A stretch of 10,842 bases of DNA. Origin: JAHDWY01 sp964632865 (GTDB taxonomy: Bacteria > Hydrogenedentota > Hydrogenedentia > Hydrogenedentales > SLHB01). How positions within the stretch are numbered: the first letter of the stretch is position 1; each line of letters opens with the position of its first letter. Below the pieces are notes generated by a model. The model worked only from the letters and a program-made list of their open reading frames with translations, was not told where the DNA came from and searched no databases. A program made the translations under genes and the position numbers. The stretch spans positions 1 through 10,842 of the forward strand of contig CAZWDH010000244.1 of NCBI GenBank assembly GCA_964632865.1. Reading direction: 5' to 3'. Of this stretch, positions 1 through 5,578 are shown in pieces.

Positions 1-665
1 CGAACTTCCTCACGGGCAAAGTGCCGGGCGGCGGCCCCGCCGACCTGAAACCGGGCGAGGCCATGCTCATCCCCAAGGGCTCCGTCATCACCCTGCAGAT
101 CCACTACGTCACCACCGGCAAACCGGAACAGGACACCATCTCCGCGGGGTTCCGCTACGCGAAGCACCCCATCACGAAGCGCATCCGCTACATGATTATC
201 AACAACGATGCCCTCGCCATCCCGCCCGGCGCCCCCATGCACCAGGTCACCGCCGAGGACACGCTGGACTGCGACGCGACCCTGCTCGCCATGTTCACCC
301 ACATGCACCTGCGCGGCCGCGACATGACCTTCCTGGCCCACCTGCCGGACGGCGAGACGCGCCCCCTCCTAAACGTGCCGAACTACAGCTTTGATTGGCA
401 GATGACCTACTACGTCGAACCCGGCGAACTCAAACTCCCCAAAGGCACCCGCATCGAATGCATCGGCCACTTCGACAACAGCCCCTTCAACCCCTTCAAC
501 CCCGACCCCACCGTGACCGTCGAAGAAGGCCCCCAAACCTTCGAAGAAATGATGTACGGCTTCTTCTTCTACACCAACGACAACGAAACCATCGACATCG
601 CCGTAGACCCCAACACCGGCCAGGAACTAAAAGCCGTCGCGGATGCGGCGATTGCAGGGGAGTAG
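1..665 (+). CDS. Copper type II ascorbate-dependent monooxygenase-like protein, C-terminal part (5' end outside window)
   Basis: The reading frame is open from base 3 of the window to the TAG at 663-665, so this is the 3' portion of a longer gene. The visible ~220 residues match what I know of the C-terminal domain of copper type II (PHM/DBM-like) monooxygenase-related proteins in planctomycetes and acidobacteria. These have an HxH metal motif (HMHLRGRDM, His codons near 300-310), then NVPNYSFDWQ, a DNSPFNPFNPDP stretch and a C-terminal QTFEEMMYGF segment. The two HxH histidines would be Cu-M ligands; a later Met (in QMTYY or EEMMYG) could be the third, but I cannot assign it. In relatives this domain often sits in exported redox or cytochrome-linked proteins; the N-terminus that would show a signal peptide is missing. 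Codons are strongly G/C-ending, unlike the next genes. The substrate is unknown. Confidence 0.75.
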   Translation, partial: NFLTGKVPGGGPADLKPGEAMLIPKGSVITLQIHYVTTGKPEQDTISAGFRYAKHPITKRIRYMIINNDALAIPPGAPMHQVTAEDTLDCDATLLAMFTHMHLRGRDMTFLAHLPDGETRPLLNVPNYSFDWQMTYYVEPGELKLPKGTRIECIGHFDNSPFNPFNPDPTVTVEEGPQTFEEMMYGFFFYTNDNETIDIAVDPNTGQELKAVADAAIAGE

Positions 666-681
666 CGCCGCGTTCGCGGCG
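666..681 (+). terminator. GC-rich hairpin directly after the stop codon
   Basis: CGCCGCG-TT-CGCGGCG forms a perfect 7-bp stem one base after the TAG of the first gene, and lies between two convergent genes (the FRG gene ends at 688). There is no U-run immediately after it; a T-rich stretch follows only at about 703-720, inside the convergent gene. It is a plausible bidirectional terminator or transcription block. Confidence 0.4.
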
Positions 682-687
682 ATCGGG

Positions 688-1641
688 TTATGTCCAACTC
701 CACATTTTTATAAGAGTTTTACAGACGTTGTCATAAGTTGGCTGTAGATGCGCAAGACTCCTCTTCTCGTTGAAGAGCAGCTTACGTAAATCTACCAAGT
801 GTTCCACTGGTAGTATTACTTTAACTAGCCGCTTCCGATTGGCGGGATCTGCAGAAAACTTACTCTCTACAACATCTTCGATGCACGGCCATTCACCTTC
901 CTCCGCATAGGCGTCTAACCCTTCCGTGTAATGCAGAAATACCGCGTCCTGAGCGTGCAAGTAAGAGAAGTTGTGGTGTTTGATCTTCACACCCTCGATC
1001 CCCGTCTTGTAGCCCGAATGAATTATCGCGAGATTGATTCCCCACACGGCAATCTCTGACACATCCTTTCTATCCTCGCACGACGCGAAGTACGCCGCGG
1101 TTAATGGATCCTTCGTGCAATCAAGTAATGCTGTAGGAACTCCATGATGCTGCGCGAAACCGAAGCACTCATCGACCAAGTATGGCTTGCGGAGAGTGTC
1201 GAAATTGTGAAGATTCTTTTGGAAGTATTCGCGCCTCTGAGTATCGTTACCAGGTAAATACATGCCCAGCGAGTCGCACAAATCAACAAAATCGTCAACC
1301 GCCTCAAGCTGCGCACAGGCATCCGCGACAGCGCCGAATGTGTGCGGTCCGAAGTGAGCGTTGCTTCGCCCCACGGTCACACTTATGTCATTCTCAAAGC
1401 GTAACCTCAGTGGTGCCAATACAGACCGTCCGTCACTGCGCCAAGCTTTCGGCTGCAATCGCCAACGTGCGTCCGCGTGCCCGCGAAACATCCAAGGACT
1501 GCCGATGCCACTGCCCCACCGAAAACTGTTGATTCTCACTTCATCAAGAAACTCCCGTGCCGAATCGCAAGTTACACATTCAATCGTTTCATAGTGCGCA
1601 TGCTCTTTCATCTCGTTCTGGCCCCACAATTCGCTCTCCAT
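688..1641 (-). CDS. FRG domain-containing protein
   Basis: This 317-residue protein carries the hallmarks of the FRG domain: FRGHADARWRLQPKAWR (about residues 52-68, including the name-giving F-R-G), then FAQHHGVPTALLDCTKDPL (162-180) followed by TAAYFAS. The AQHHG / LLD-T-PL-AAYFA pair is the most conserved part of the family. FRG proteins are common in defence islands and prophages; their biochemical activity is unsettled, so none is assigned. There is no signal peptide or membrane segment. The ATG at 1641 is the first start and has only a weak AGGA-like site; an in-frame ATG ten codons later (MKEHAH) is an alternative. It lies 204 nt downstream of the putAbiC-like gene on the same strand, so it may have its own promoter or be the last gene of that unit. 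By eye it is less GC-rich than the flanking left gene, which fits acquisition by transfer. Confidence 0.8.
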   Translation of the reverse strand: MESELWGQNEMKEHAHYETIECVTCDSAREFLDEVRINSFRWGSGIGSPWMFRGHADARWRLQPKAWRSDGRSVLAPLRLRFENDISVTVGRSNAHFGPHTFGAVADACAQLEAVDDFVDLCDSLGMYLPGNDTQRREYFQKNLHNFDTLRKPYLVDECFGFAQHHGVPTALLDCTKDPLTAAYFASCEDRKDVSEIAVWGINLAIIHSGYKTGIEGVKIKHHNFSYLHAQDAVFLHYTEGLDAYAEEGEWPCIEDVVESKFSADPANRKRLVKVILPVEHLVDLRKLLFNEKRSLAHLQPTYDNVCKTLIKMWSWT

Positions 1642-1845
1642 CGCCGTAACAGTCCTAATGCCCCTTCTCTTGAGGACAAACGACCCGCAGACTGAGACAA
1701 TTAACTACGCGCTTCTCCATCGCTCGAGACCGCCCGTTTGGGTTTTGCGGTTCCGTTTAGTTAAATCGCAGCAGTAGTCTATTTCTGTATTTCGACGATT
1801 CCTGACCGAGCATTCTCATAGTTGGATCGAGGATAGTTGGCGTGA

Positions 1846-2703
1846 TTAGACATTCCAAGCATCGTGGTTCACAAGCCCCCGATGTGTTTGCACAACCAAT
1901 CCCTTATTGTCGCGCAGCTTTCTCAGAAGCGCGTATTCTCGAATTGATTCCATCAATGCCGGACTCAAGTCTTCGGCTATGTACGCATATGCAAGAATAG
2001 TCAGTTGAAAATCGGAAATCTGGGTTGCCAATATTTGGGCGTAGAGCGAGTTCTTGTCCATGCACATCTGCCGAAGACAAACAAGAACTGATTCCAACAA
2101 TGCGAAATACTGCCCCAATGTTCCCCTCACTTCCTTGGCGTTACCCTCGTAAACAGCCCTAACCGTGTATTCATTATGCTCTGTTCCTAGGTTACTGAAC
2201 GCATGCCGAATCCGATCTACCAAACGCTGTAGGGCTTCCTCCCCCGTTAACCGTGGAGAGCCATGAGCTTTGTTGTCGACGAATGTTGCGGCGTCTGCAC
2301 TCTGGGCCAAAAGGGATAGCATCTGGAAGAACGTGCCCGAGTTGACTTGCTCGGTTAAAGCCGTTGCCTGCTTTTCGAGTTCCATTTTTTGACCGGTCAA
2401 CTCCGCGCGCGTAGCCTCCAGCTCTTCCCTCTGTAACTCCAGTTCCTTCTTCTGCATAAGCAACGCGCCGATGAGAATCACAAATGCTAGCCCTGAGAAA
2501 AGCGCATTTGGGGCTCCGAAAGAGTCCCCAAACAAACCCCAATTCCATTCATTGCCTGCTCCGCACCAGACTAGGTATCCCCAAAGTAACCAAAAGACGA
2601 CTACTGCTATCGCGCCCCATTTAACCCACAAGAACCAGTCCTCAAATGGACCTGGCCTACTCTGCGGCATTCCCACGTTATTATTGGGCGCAGTCTCTTG
2701 CAT
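1846..2703 (-). CDS. Putative phage abortive infection protein (putAbiC-like), two TM segments plus coiled coil
   Basis: The 285-residue protein has two predicted membrane helices (about 29-47 and 64-83), the second preceded by GLFGDSFGAPNALFSG, then a Glu/Leu/Gln-rich coiled coil (about 84-121, QKKELELQREELEATRAEL). A cytoplasmic domain follows, starting with TFFQMLSLL and containing YFALLESVL (near 199) and YAQILATQISDFQLTILAY (near 221-239). This order and these motifs are what I recognise from the putAbiC family, whose members are annotated as abortive-infection proteins: two helices, coiled coil, FF-ML, and a Y--IL-AQ-S--EL pattern. The mechanism is unknown. A GAGGGAG Shine-Dalgarno lies 8 nt before the ATG. 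It starts 13 nt after the stop of the 118-residue ORF, so the two are probably co-transcribed. Family assignment is from memory of motifs, not a search. Confidence 0.65.
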   Translation of the reverse strand: MQETAPNNNVGMPQSRPGPFEDWFLWVKWGAIAVVVFWLLWGYLVWCGAGNEWNWGLFGDSFGAPNALFSGLAFVILIGALLMQKKELELQREELEATRAELTGQKMELEKQATALTEQVNSGTFFQMLSLLAQSADAATFVDNKAHGSPRLTGEEALQRLVDRIRHAFSNLGTEHNEYTVRAVYEGNAKEVRGTLGQYFALLESVLVCLRQMCMDKNSLYAQILATQISDFQLTILAYAYIAEDLSPALMESIREYALLRKLRDNKGLVVQTHRGLVNHDAWNV

Positions 2704-2716
2704 GTTCGCCGCTCCC

Positions 2717-3073
2717 TCACACTGGCTTTCTTAGGTTGTGCTTCTCGACGCGTCGGTTGTAGTCCTCAACGGTCTTGACGTAAAAACTCTGGATTGTCTT
2801 GAGTTGCTCGACGGACGGAGTTACGGAATCTCCGGCAATAGCGACCAATCTTCGATGAATGAGTGCGTGTCGCCGGTGTCTCGTGCCCTCGATTTGGTAC
2901 TGGAGCTTACTCAAGAATGCCGGATAAGATTTATTCTCGAAGTGGGCCTTAATCTGGCCATAGTAATGTCGGCTCTCGGCACTGTACCCGGAGGCGCGTT
3001 CAAGCGATGCCAGTTCCTCAACTTCATGCTCGAAGGCTACTAGATCAGCCCTGTAATTCTCGAAGAACTTCAA
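2717..3073 (-). pseudogene. Conserved-looking ORF of unknown function, probably 5'-truncated by a hairpin repeat
   Basis: An open frame of 118 residues from a TTG at 3073, rich in charged and aromatic residues and helical in character (KFFENYRADLVAFEHEVEEL near the start). I do not recognise a family. The frame has no ATG or GTG start and no Shine-Dalgarno near 3073. It stays open upstream for eight more codons (reading AKQYEEL just before the TTG) and ends at a TGA (3098-3100) whose last base on the + strand is the first base of the hairpin repeat at 3100. The simplest reading is that the original N-terminus was cut off when the mazF/hairpin unit arrived. The stop is 13 nt before the putAbiC-like start, so it was probably the first gene of that operon, and may have been a functional partner. 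If TTG initiation works, it is an intact small protein instead. Confidence 0.5.
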
Positions 3074-3099
3074 CTCTTCATACTGTTTAGCAACGCGTC

Positions 3100-3126
3100 A
3101 ATAAATGGGGACAGTAACCATTTATT
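3100..3126. repeat. REP-like hairpin, copy A
   Basis: Perfect 9-bp inverted repeat AATAAATGG / CCATTTATT around a 9-nt loop. The GGGGACAG core resembles intergenic REP-type palindromes that often accompany RAYT transposases, by memory only. Identical copies are at 3200-3226 and, with one loop change (T to C), at 3543-3569. It marks the left boundary of each mazF-derived segment. Confidence 0.85.
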
Positions 3127-3199
3127 CCAAATCCCAGCAAAACGTTGGACAGCGCATCACCTGAGTCCCGACTGAAGCAGGCCTACCGTGCTTTCGACT

Positions 3200-3226
3200 A
3201 ATAAATGGGGACAGTAACCATTTATT
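3200..3226. repeat. REP-like hairpin, copy B
   Basis: Second identical copy of the 9-bp-arm hairpin. The shortest mazF tail (copy A segment) ends exactly at its left edge. Confidence 0.85.
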
Positions 3227-3256
3227 CCAAATCCCAGCAAAACGTTGGACAGCGCA

Positions 3257-3536
3257 TCACCTGAGTCCCGACTGAAGCAGGCCTACCGTGCTTTCGACGA
3301 CACTACGATGCGCTGTTGCACTCAACATTCCAGCTTCGCGCACCACGATGGAACCGGCAGCAGTGAACAGCTTTCCAGGACGCGCCACGCTCTCGCGGTC
3401 GAGACCGCCGCGTGAAAACGACGCGGACGATAGGGAAACCGCGGCAGGGTCACCGTAGGGATTGCTTGTGATCTGACAGAGTACCCAATCCGCGCCGCCG
3501 GCATGAGCTAGCACAACCGCGGGCCGCAGCTTGGAG
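3257..3536 (-). pseudogene. mazF fragment, 5'-truncated duplicate
   Basis: The minus strand encodes residues corresponding to about 21-113 of the intact toxin at 3590-3931, from TSKLRPAVVLAHAGG to the C-terminal LLQSGLR, at roughly 90% nucleotide identity. It lacks the N-terminal strand with the GLVVLVRFPF motif that every MazF/PemK protein needs, and has no antitoxin gene upstream. The similarity stops within a few bases of the left edge of hairpin C (3543), where the sequence switches from mazF codons to the hairpin. The frame is otherwise free of stops and most differences are silent or conservative, so the copy is not very old. A GTG-initiated 85-residue peptide could be made but should be inactive. 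Confidence 0.8.
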
Positions 3537-3542
3537 GTTGGG

Positions 3543-3569
3543 AATAAATGGGGACAGCAACCATTTATT
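3543..3569. repeat. REP-like hairpin, copy C (with the intact mazF)
   Basis: AATAAATGG-ggacagcaa-CCATTTATT, same arms as copies A and B, one loop substitution. It lies 21 bp downstream of the intact mazF stop codon, so it could also serve as a transcript 3'-end structure for that gene. This position suggests it is the ancestral location of the hairpin. Confidence 0.85.
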
Positions 3570-3589
3570 GCCTCAATCCCGGCGGCGCG

Positions 3590-3931
3590 TCACTTGAGCC
3601 CTGACTGAAGCAAGCTTACCGTGCTTTCGACGACACTACGATGCGCCGCTGCGCTCAACATTCCGGCTTCGCGCACCACGATGGAGCCGGCAGCAGTGAA
3701 CAGCTTTCCAGGACGCGCCACGCTCTCGCGATCGAGACCTCCACTCGAAAACGACGCGGACGATAGGGAAACCGCGGCAGGGTCACCGTAGGGATTGCTT
3801 GTGATCTGACAGAGTACCCAGTCCGCGCCGCCGGCATGAGCTAACACGACTGCGGGCCGCAGCTTGGAAGTGGACAGGTCGGAGAATGGAAAGCGAACGA
3901 GAACGACTAGCCCTGGTTCAAGTGGGACCAC
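3590..3931 (-). CDS. mazF: MazF/PemK-family endoribonuclease toxin
   Basis: A 113-residue protein, the normal length for the family. It opens with the diagnostic GLVVLVRFPFSDL (residues 7-19) and KLRPAVVL (23-30), then CQITSNPYG and a hydrophobic C-terminal VREAGMLSAAAHRSVVES. MazF/PemK toxins are ribosome-independent mRNA interferases with an SH3-like fold; the Arg in VRF and the Ser/Thr in the QITS strand correspond to the usual catalytic region. The GTG at 3931 is chosen because it places GLVVLVRFPF near the N-terminus as in relatives and overlaps the antitoxin gene by 25 nt, implying translational coupling. It is second in the operon after the antitoxin. Part of this gene has been duplicated downstream twice (3157-3199 and 3257-3536). 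Confidence 0.88.
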   Translation of the reverse strand: MVPLEPGLVVLVRFPFSDLSTSKLRPAVVLAHAGGADWVLCQITSNPYGDPAAVSLSSASFSSGGLDRESVARPGKLFTAAGSIVVREAGMLSAAAHRSVVESTVSLLQSGLK

Positions 3932-4113
3932 GCGGCCTCTTCCTCGGGACGCTCCCAGTCGGCCGCAAGCGCCGCTTCGCTCAACGACGCGGTCTCGCTG
4001 TCCTCCATTTCCAAAATCGTAACGAGAACGCGAGAACCCGGCGGCAGCGCAACGGGCTCCGTCGTGCGAATATGTCCGTTCTCATCGACCTTGGCTTCGA
4101 TAGTCCTACGCAT
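3907..4113 (-). CDS. MazE-like antitoxin of the MazF partner
   Basis: A 68-residue protein. It begins MRRTIEAKVDENGHI with PVALPPGSRVLVTIL following, a short beta-rich DNA-binding-type N-terminus (AbrB/MazE-like in style). It ends in the acidic, Trp-containing tail LAADWERPEEEAAWSHL, a tail I recognise from small antitoxins paired with MazF-type toxins. The frame is open upstream to 4155, but the ATG at 4113 is preferred because the conserved part begins there and a good promoter ends just before it. The C-terminus overlaps the toxin start by 25 nt. Such antitoxins bind and block the toxin through the C-terminal tail and repress their own promoter. Confidence 0.82.
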   Translation of the reverse strand: MRRTIEAKVDENGHIRTTEPVALPPGSRVLVTILEMEDSETASLSEAALAADWERPEEEAAWSHLNQG

Positions 4114-4120
4114 ACGATGC

Positions 4121-4149
4121 AGTCTAGCAGTACGCTTCCGCGCCGTCAA
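4121..4149 (-). promoter_or_regulatory. mazEF promoter, extended -10, probably leaderless
   Basis: On the minus strand: TTGACG (4149-4144), a 17-bp spacer, then TAGACT (4126-4121) preceded by TGC, an extended -10. The -10 ends 7 nt before the A of the antitoxin ATG (4113), so transcription should begin at or 1 nt before the start codon. No Shine-Dalgarno is present. Confidence 0.6.
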
Positions 4150-4181
4150 CGACAAAACTTGGTAATAGTTCGGGACGGTAA

Positions 4182-4225
4182 AGACCCCCTCCCCAGCCCT
4201 CCCCGTCCACGGGGAGGGAGTAAGA
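4182..4225. repeat. CCCTCCCCGT-ACGGGGAGGG palindromic repeat, copy 1
   Basis: A pyrimidine-rich lead (CCCCCTCCCCAGCC) is followed by the stem CCCTCCCCGT / ACGGGGAGGG with a 2-nt loop, and then GAGTAAGATCCC. A second copy in the same orientation is at 6564-6612 and an inverted, degenerate copy at 6824-6862. This is a dispersed intergenic palindrome family. Confidence 0.75.
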
Positions 4226-4245
4226 TCCCGGGGGAACGCAGGGAC

Positions 4246-4299
4246 GGACTACGAATTAAGAAATGGAGGGGCATGAATTCAGTCCCCGCGCGCGCGAGG
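4246..4299. repeat. 54-bp module (GGACTACGAAT...GCGAGG), copy 1
   Basis: Aligns without gaps to 6141-6194 with about five mismatches. Its right half also matches 4993-5030. It contains an imperfect inverted repeat (GGACTACGAATT against AATTCAGTCC). At 6194 the module continues into TTTGAACC; here that continuation is found only at 4591, after a 280-bp segment (4300-4579). Confidence 0.7.
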
Positions 4300-4568
4300 A
4301 TAACGGAATTGCGACTCCACCGAATTCGTGTGTCCCAACGGGACATAGGGCGCTCAGCCACGCCATGGCGTGGTTGCGCGCCGGTGTCGATACGAGGCCG
4401 CCGCGCTACCTGGGGAAACGACGGCGTATCGTTGGGACTACCCCGAAGGGGTTGCGGCCTCAATCCCAAACCTACCGTTCATCCCACGCGATCCCGTGTT
4501 TGCGAAAGAGCCTGCGCAGTTCGTCCTGGAACGAGAACTTCGCGTGATGCGTTTCTTGATCCGCGATG
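4262..4568. repeat. 307-bp duplicated repeat, copy 1 (transposase-tail element)
   Basis: Aligns end to end without gaps to 4993-5299 with about 17 mismatches (roughly 94% identity by eye). On the minus strand it begins with the C-terminal codons of a Y1 transposase and continues into a non-coding tail with three small palindromes: ACCCCGAAGGGGT (4440-4452), CCACGCCATGGCGTGG (4358-4373) and GTCCCAACGGGAC (4332-4344). The arrangement suggests the 3' part of an IS200/RAYT-like element with its end hairpins. Confidence 0.85.
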
Positions 4569-4579
4569 TACGTTCTCCA
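4472..4579 (-). pseudogene. IS200/RAYT-like Y1 transposase, C-terminal remnant 1
   Basis: The 35 codons before a TAG at 4472-4474 read WRTYIADQETHHAKFSFQ and then DELRRLFRKHGIAWDER. This matches the C-terminal pattern I know from IS200-like and REP-associated tyrosine transposases (YI-NQE-HH---FQ-E----L--HGI--DER). Intact proteins are roughly 150-230 residues; the HUH motif and catalytic Tyr are upstream and absent, so this is a dead fragment. It ends abruptly at a GC-rich 11-bp sequence (4580-4590) that also occurs at 4289-4299. Confidence 0.65.
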
Positions 4580-4625
4580 CGCGCGCGAGGTTTGAACCTA
4601 AACCTTACCCCAGGTGGCGCGCCAC
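4580..4625. repeat. Module continuation and GC palindrome
   Basis: CGCGCGCGAGG (4580-4590) repeats 4289-4299 exactly. The following TTTGAACC matches 6195-6202, the continuation of the 54-bp module. GTGGCGCGCCAC at 4614-4625 is a perfect 12-bp palindrome. Confidence 0.6.
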
Positions 4626-4691
4626 GCCGGACCCGTGTCTCGCGCGGCGCGATAGGATCAGAATCGCTGATTCGTACCAATGCGCAGCGGG

Positions 4692-4721
4692 TTCAAGTAC
4701 ACGGCCACCAATGTGTATAAT
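4692..4721 (+). promoter_or_regulatory. Promoter of the 45-codon small ORF
   Basis: A perfect TATAAT at 4716-4721 with a weak -35 (TTCAAG, 4692-4697) at 18-bp spacing. Start of transcription is expected near 4728, giving a leader of about 48 nt before the ATG at 4776. It is the only perfect -10 hexamer I noticed in this repeat field. Confidence 0.45.
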
Positions 4722-4775
4722 GTGAGGTAAGGCGTCTTGGTGAACAGTGACAAGGGTAAAATGGAGGGCGATACC

Positions 4776-4913
4776 ATGAAACACCTCAAACCAAGGACCA
4801 AAAAGCTGCCGATTCGTGCCGAGCAACCCGTGCTTGAAGAAGTAGTGGACCCTTGCTTCGGCTTGAGCGGCAAACAGCTCAAGAAATGCCGGAAGGAGAA
4901 CCCGGAATCGTAA
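4776..4913 (+). CDS. Small protein of 45 residues, unknown function
   Basis: An ATG at 4776 follows GGAGGG at a 7-nt spacing, a strong Shine-Dalgarno, and the frame runs to TAA at 4911-4913. An in-frame ATG at 4761 would add five residues but would place the Shine-Dalgarno inside the gene. The peptide has a basic N-terminus (MKHLKPRTKKLPIRAEQP), an acidic centre (VLEEVVDPCF) and a basic, Cys-containing C-terminal part (GLSGKQLKKCRKENPES); the two Cys are 11 residues apart. There is no membrane segment or signal peptide. I recognise no family. It lies between the two 307-bp transposase-tail repeats, on the strand opposite to the transposase remnants, with its own TATAAT box and a GC hairpin 13 nt after the stop. 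It could be a genuine small gene, a passenger of the element, or a chance ORF; the promoter and ribosome site argue against chance. Confidence 0.5.
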   Translation: MKHLKPRTKKLPIRAEQPVLEEVVDPCFGLSGKQLKKCRKENPES

Positions 4914-4926
4914 GGCCGCACGCGAG

Positions 4927-4939
4927 GGGCGTCCCGCCC
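4927..4939 (+). terminator. Short GC hairpin after the small ORF
   Basis: GGGCG-TCC-CGCCC, 5-bp stem, 13 nt after the small ORF stop codon. No T-run follows; a weak terminator candidate or a fragment of a dispersed GGGCGGGACGCCC-type repeat. Confidence 0.3.
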
Positions 4940-4992
4940 ACATGCCGGTATTCCCTCACCCTATCGAAGAGCTAGCCAGTGGGGTCGTGCCT

Positions 4993-5299
4993 AATGGAAG
5001 GGTATGTATTCAGTCCCCCCGTGCGCGAGGATGCCGGAATTGCGACTCCACCGAACTCGTGTGTCCCAACGGGACATTGGGCGCTCAGCGACGCCATGGC
5101 GTGGTTGCGCGGCGGTGTCGATACGAGGCCGCCGCGCTACCTGGGGAAACGACGGCGCATCATTGCGACTACCCCGAAGGGGTTGCGGCCTCAATCCCAA
5201 ACCTACCGTTCATCCCACGCGATCCCGTGTTTGCGAAAGAGCCTGCGCAGTTCGTCCTGGAACGAGAACATCGCGTGATGCGTTTCTTGCTCCACGATG
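4993..5299. repeat. 307-bp duplicated repeat, copy 2 (transposase-tail element)
   Basis: Second copy of the 4262-4568 repeat, same orientation, about 730 bp further on. The ACCCCGAAGGGGT, ACGCCATGGCGT and GTCCCAACGGGAC palindromes are all kept, whereas many substitutions fall outside them; the large palindrome has lost its outer base pairs (C to G on the left). Confidence 0.85.
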
Positions 5300-5305
5300 G
5301 ACTTC
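5203..5305 (-). pseudogene. IS200/RAYT-like Y1 transposase, C-terminal remnant 2
   Basis: The minus strand reads SIVEQETHHAMFSFQ and then DELRRLFRKHGIAWDER before a TAG at 5203-5205, nearly the same protein tail as at 4472-4579. The frame is nominally open upstream to about 5475, but that part translates repeat sequence (an ATTCATC-rich stretch) and is not transposase-like, so the true remnant starts near 5305. No catalytic part is present. Confidence 0.65.
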
Positions 5306-5320
5306 CTCGGGATCCGCGAT

Positions 5321-5517
5321 CCGCATTCATCATTCATCATTCCGCATTCATCACTCCGCCCCCCAATCCATAGACCGGAAGACAGGTCCCGCCCCCTCAT
5401 CGGTGACAGTCGGTGAAATCGGTGGACACGATCCCAGCCACAAAAGAACGCAAAGACCGCAAAAGGCCGCGACATTCATTCTCTCGCGTACTTTGCGTTC
5501 CTTCGCGGCAAAACGCC
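5321..5517. repeat. Low-complexity and palindromic repeat field
   Basis: No gene is seen from 5306 to 5578. 5321-5359 is built from degenerate ATTCATC/ATTCCGC units. 5400-5426 carries three TCGGTGA-like units at a spacing of 9-10 bp. 5436-5517 is a copy of the CACAAAAGAACGCAAAGA repeat, with inverted arms GAACGCAAAG (5446-5455) and CTTTGCGTTC (5491-5500); the second copy is at 6893-6979. Confidence 0.65.
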
Positions 5518-5578
5518 ACTTCCAGGGTTCCCAGGAGTGAGGAATATTCTACGGAGCCGACAACGAGAGGCAACCAAG

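Larger units (their letters stand above)
3100..3299. repeat. Tandem duplication of a ~100-bp unit: hairpin plus mazF 3' end
   Basis: 3100-3199 and 3200-3299 are identical except at one base near the end (T at 3199, G at 3299). Each unit is the hairpin AATAAATGG-ggacagtaa-CCATTTATT followed by about 30 bp of flanking sequence and, on the minus strand, the last ~14 codons of the mazF gene. The near-perfect identity marks this as a recent duplication. The second unit continues into the longer mazF fragment, so the first is a 5'-truncated copy of the second. Confidence 0.9.

Noticed and set aside
1846..2703. Ion channel or chemoreceptor reading of the two-TM coiled-coil protein
   Set aside because: No pore signature, HAMP or methyl-accepting region; the motif order after the coiled coil fits putAbiC better.
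3100..3299. Possible start of a CRISPR array (repeated 27-bp hairpin at 100-bp spacing)
   Set aside because: The intervening sequence is also repeated (identical between copies), the spacing is 100 bp then 343 bp, and the segments are mazF-derived; no unique spacers.
3886..4725. 279-codon open frame on the + strand across mazE and repeats
   Set aside because: Antisense to the mazEF pair and continuing through repeat sequence; Arg-rich composition without motifs.
4658..4943. Minus-strand ORFs opposite the 45-codon small gene (ending in YLNPLRIGTNQRF)
   Set aside because: The YLNP segment briefly recalled RAYT motifs, but it does not match the usual NPVRAGL context, and the + strand has the better promoter and ribosome site.
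5203..5475. 90-codon minus-strand ORF as an intact gene
   Set aside because: Only the last ~35 codons are transposase-like; the first part translates ATTCATC-type low-complexity and repeat DNA.
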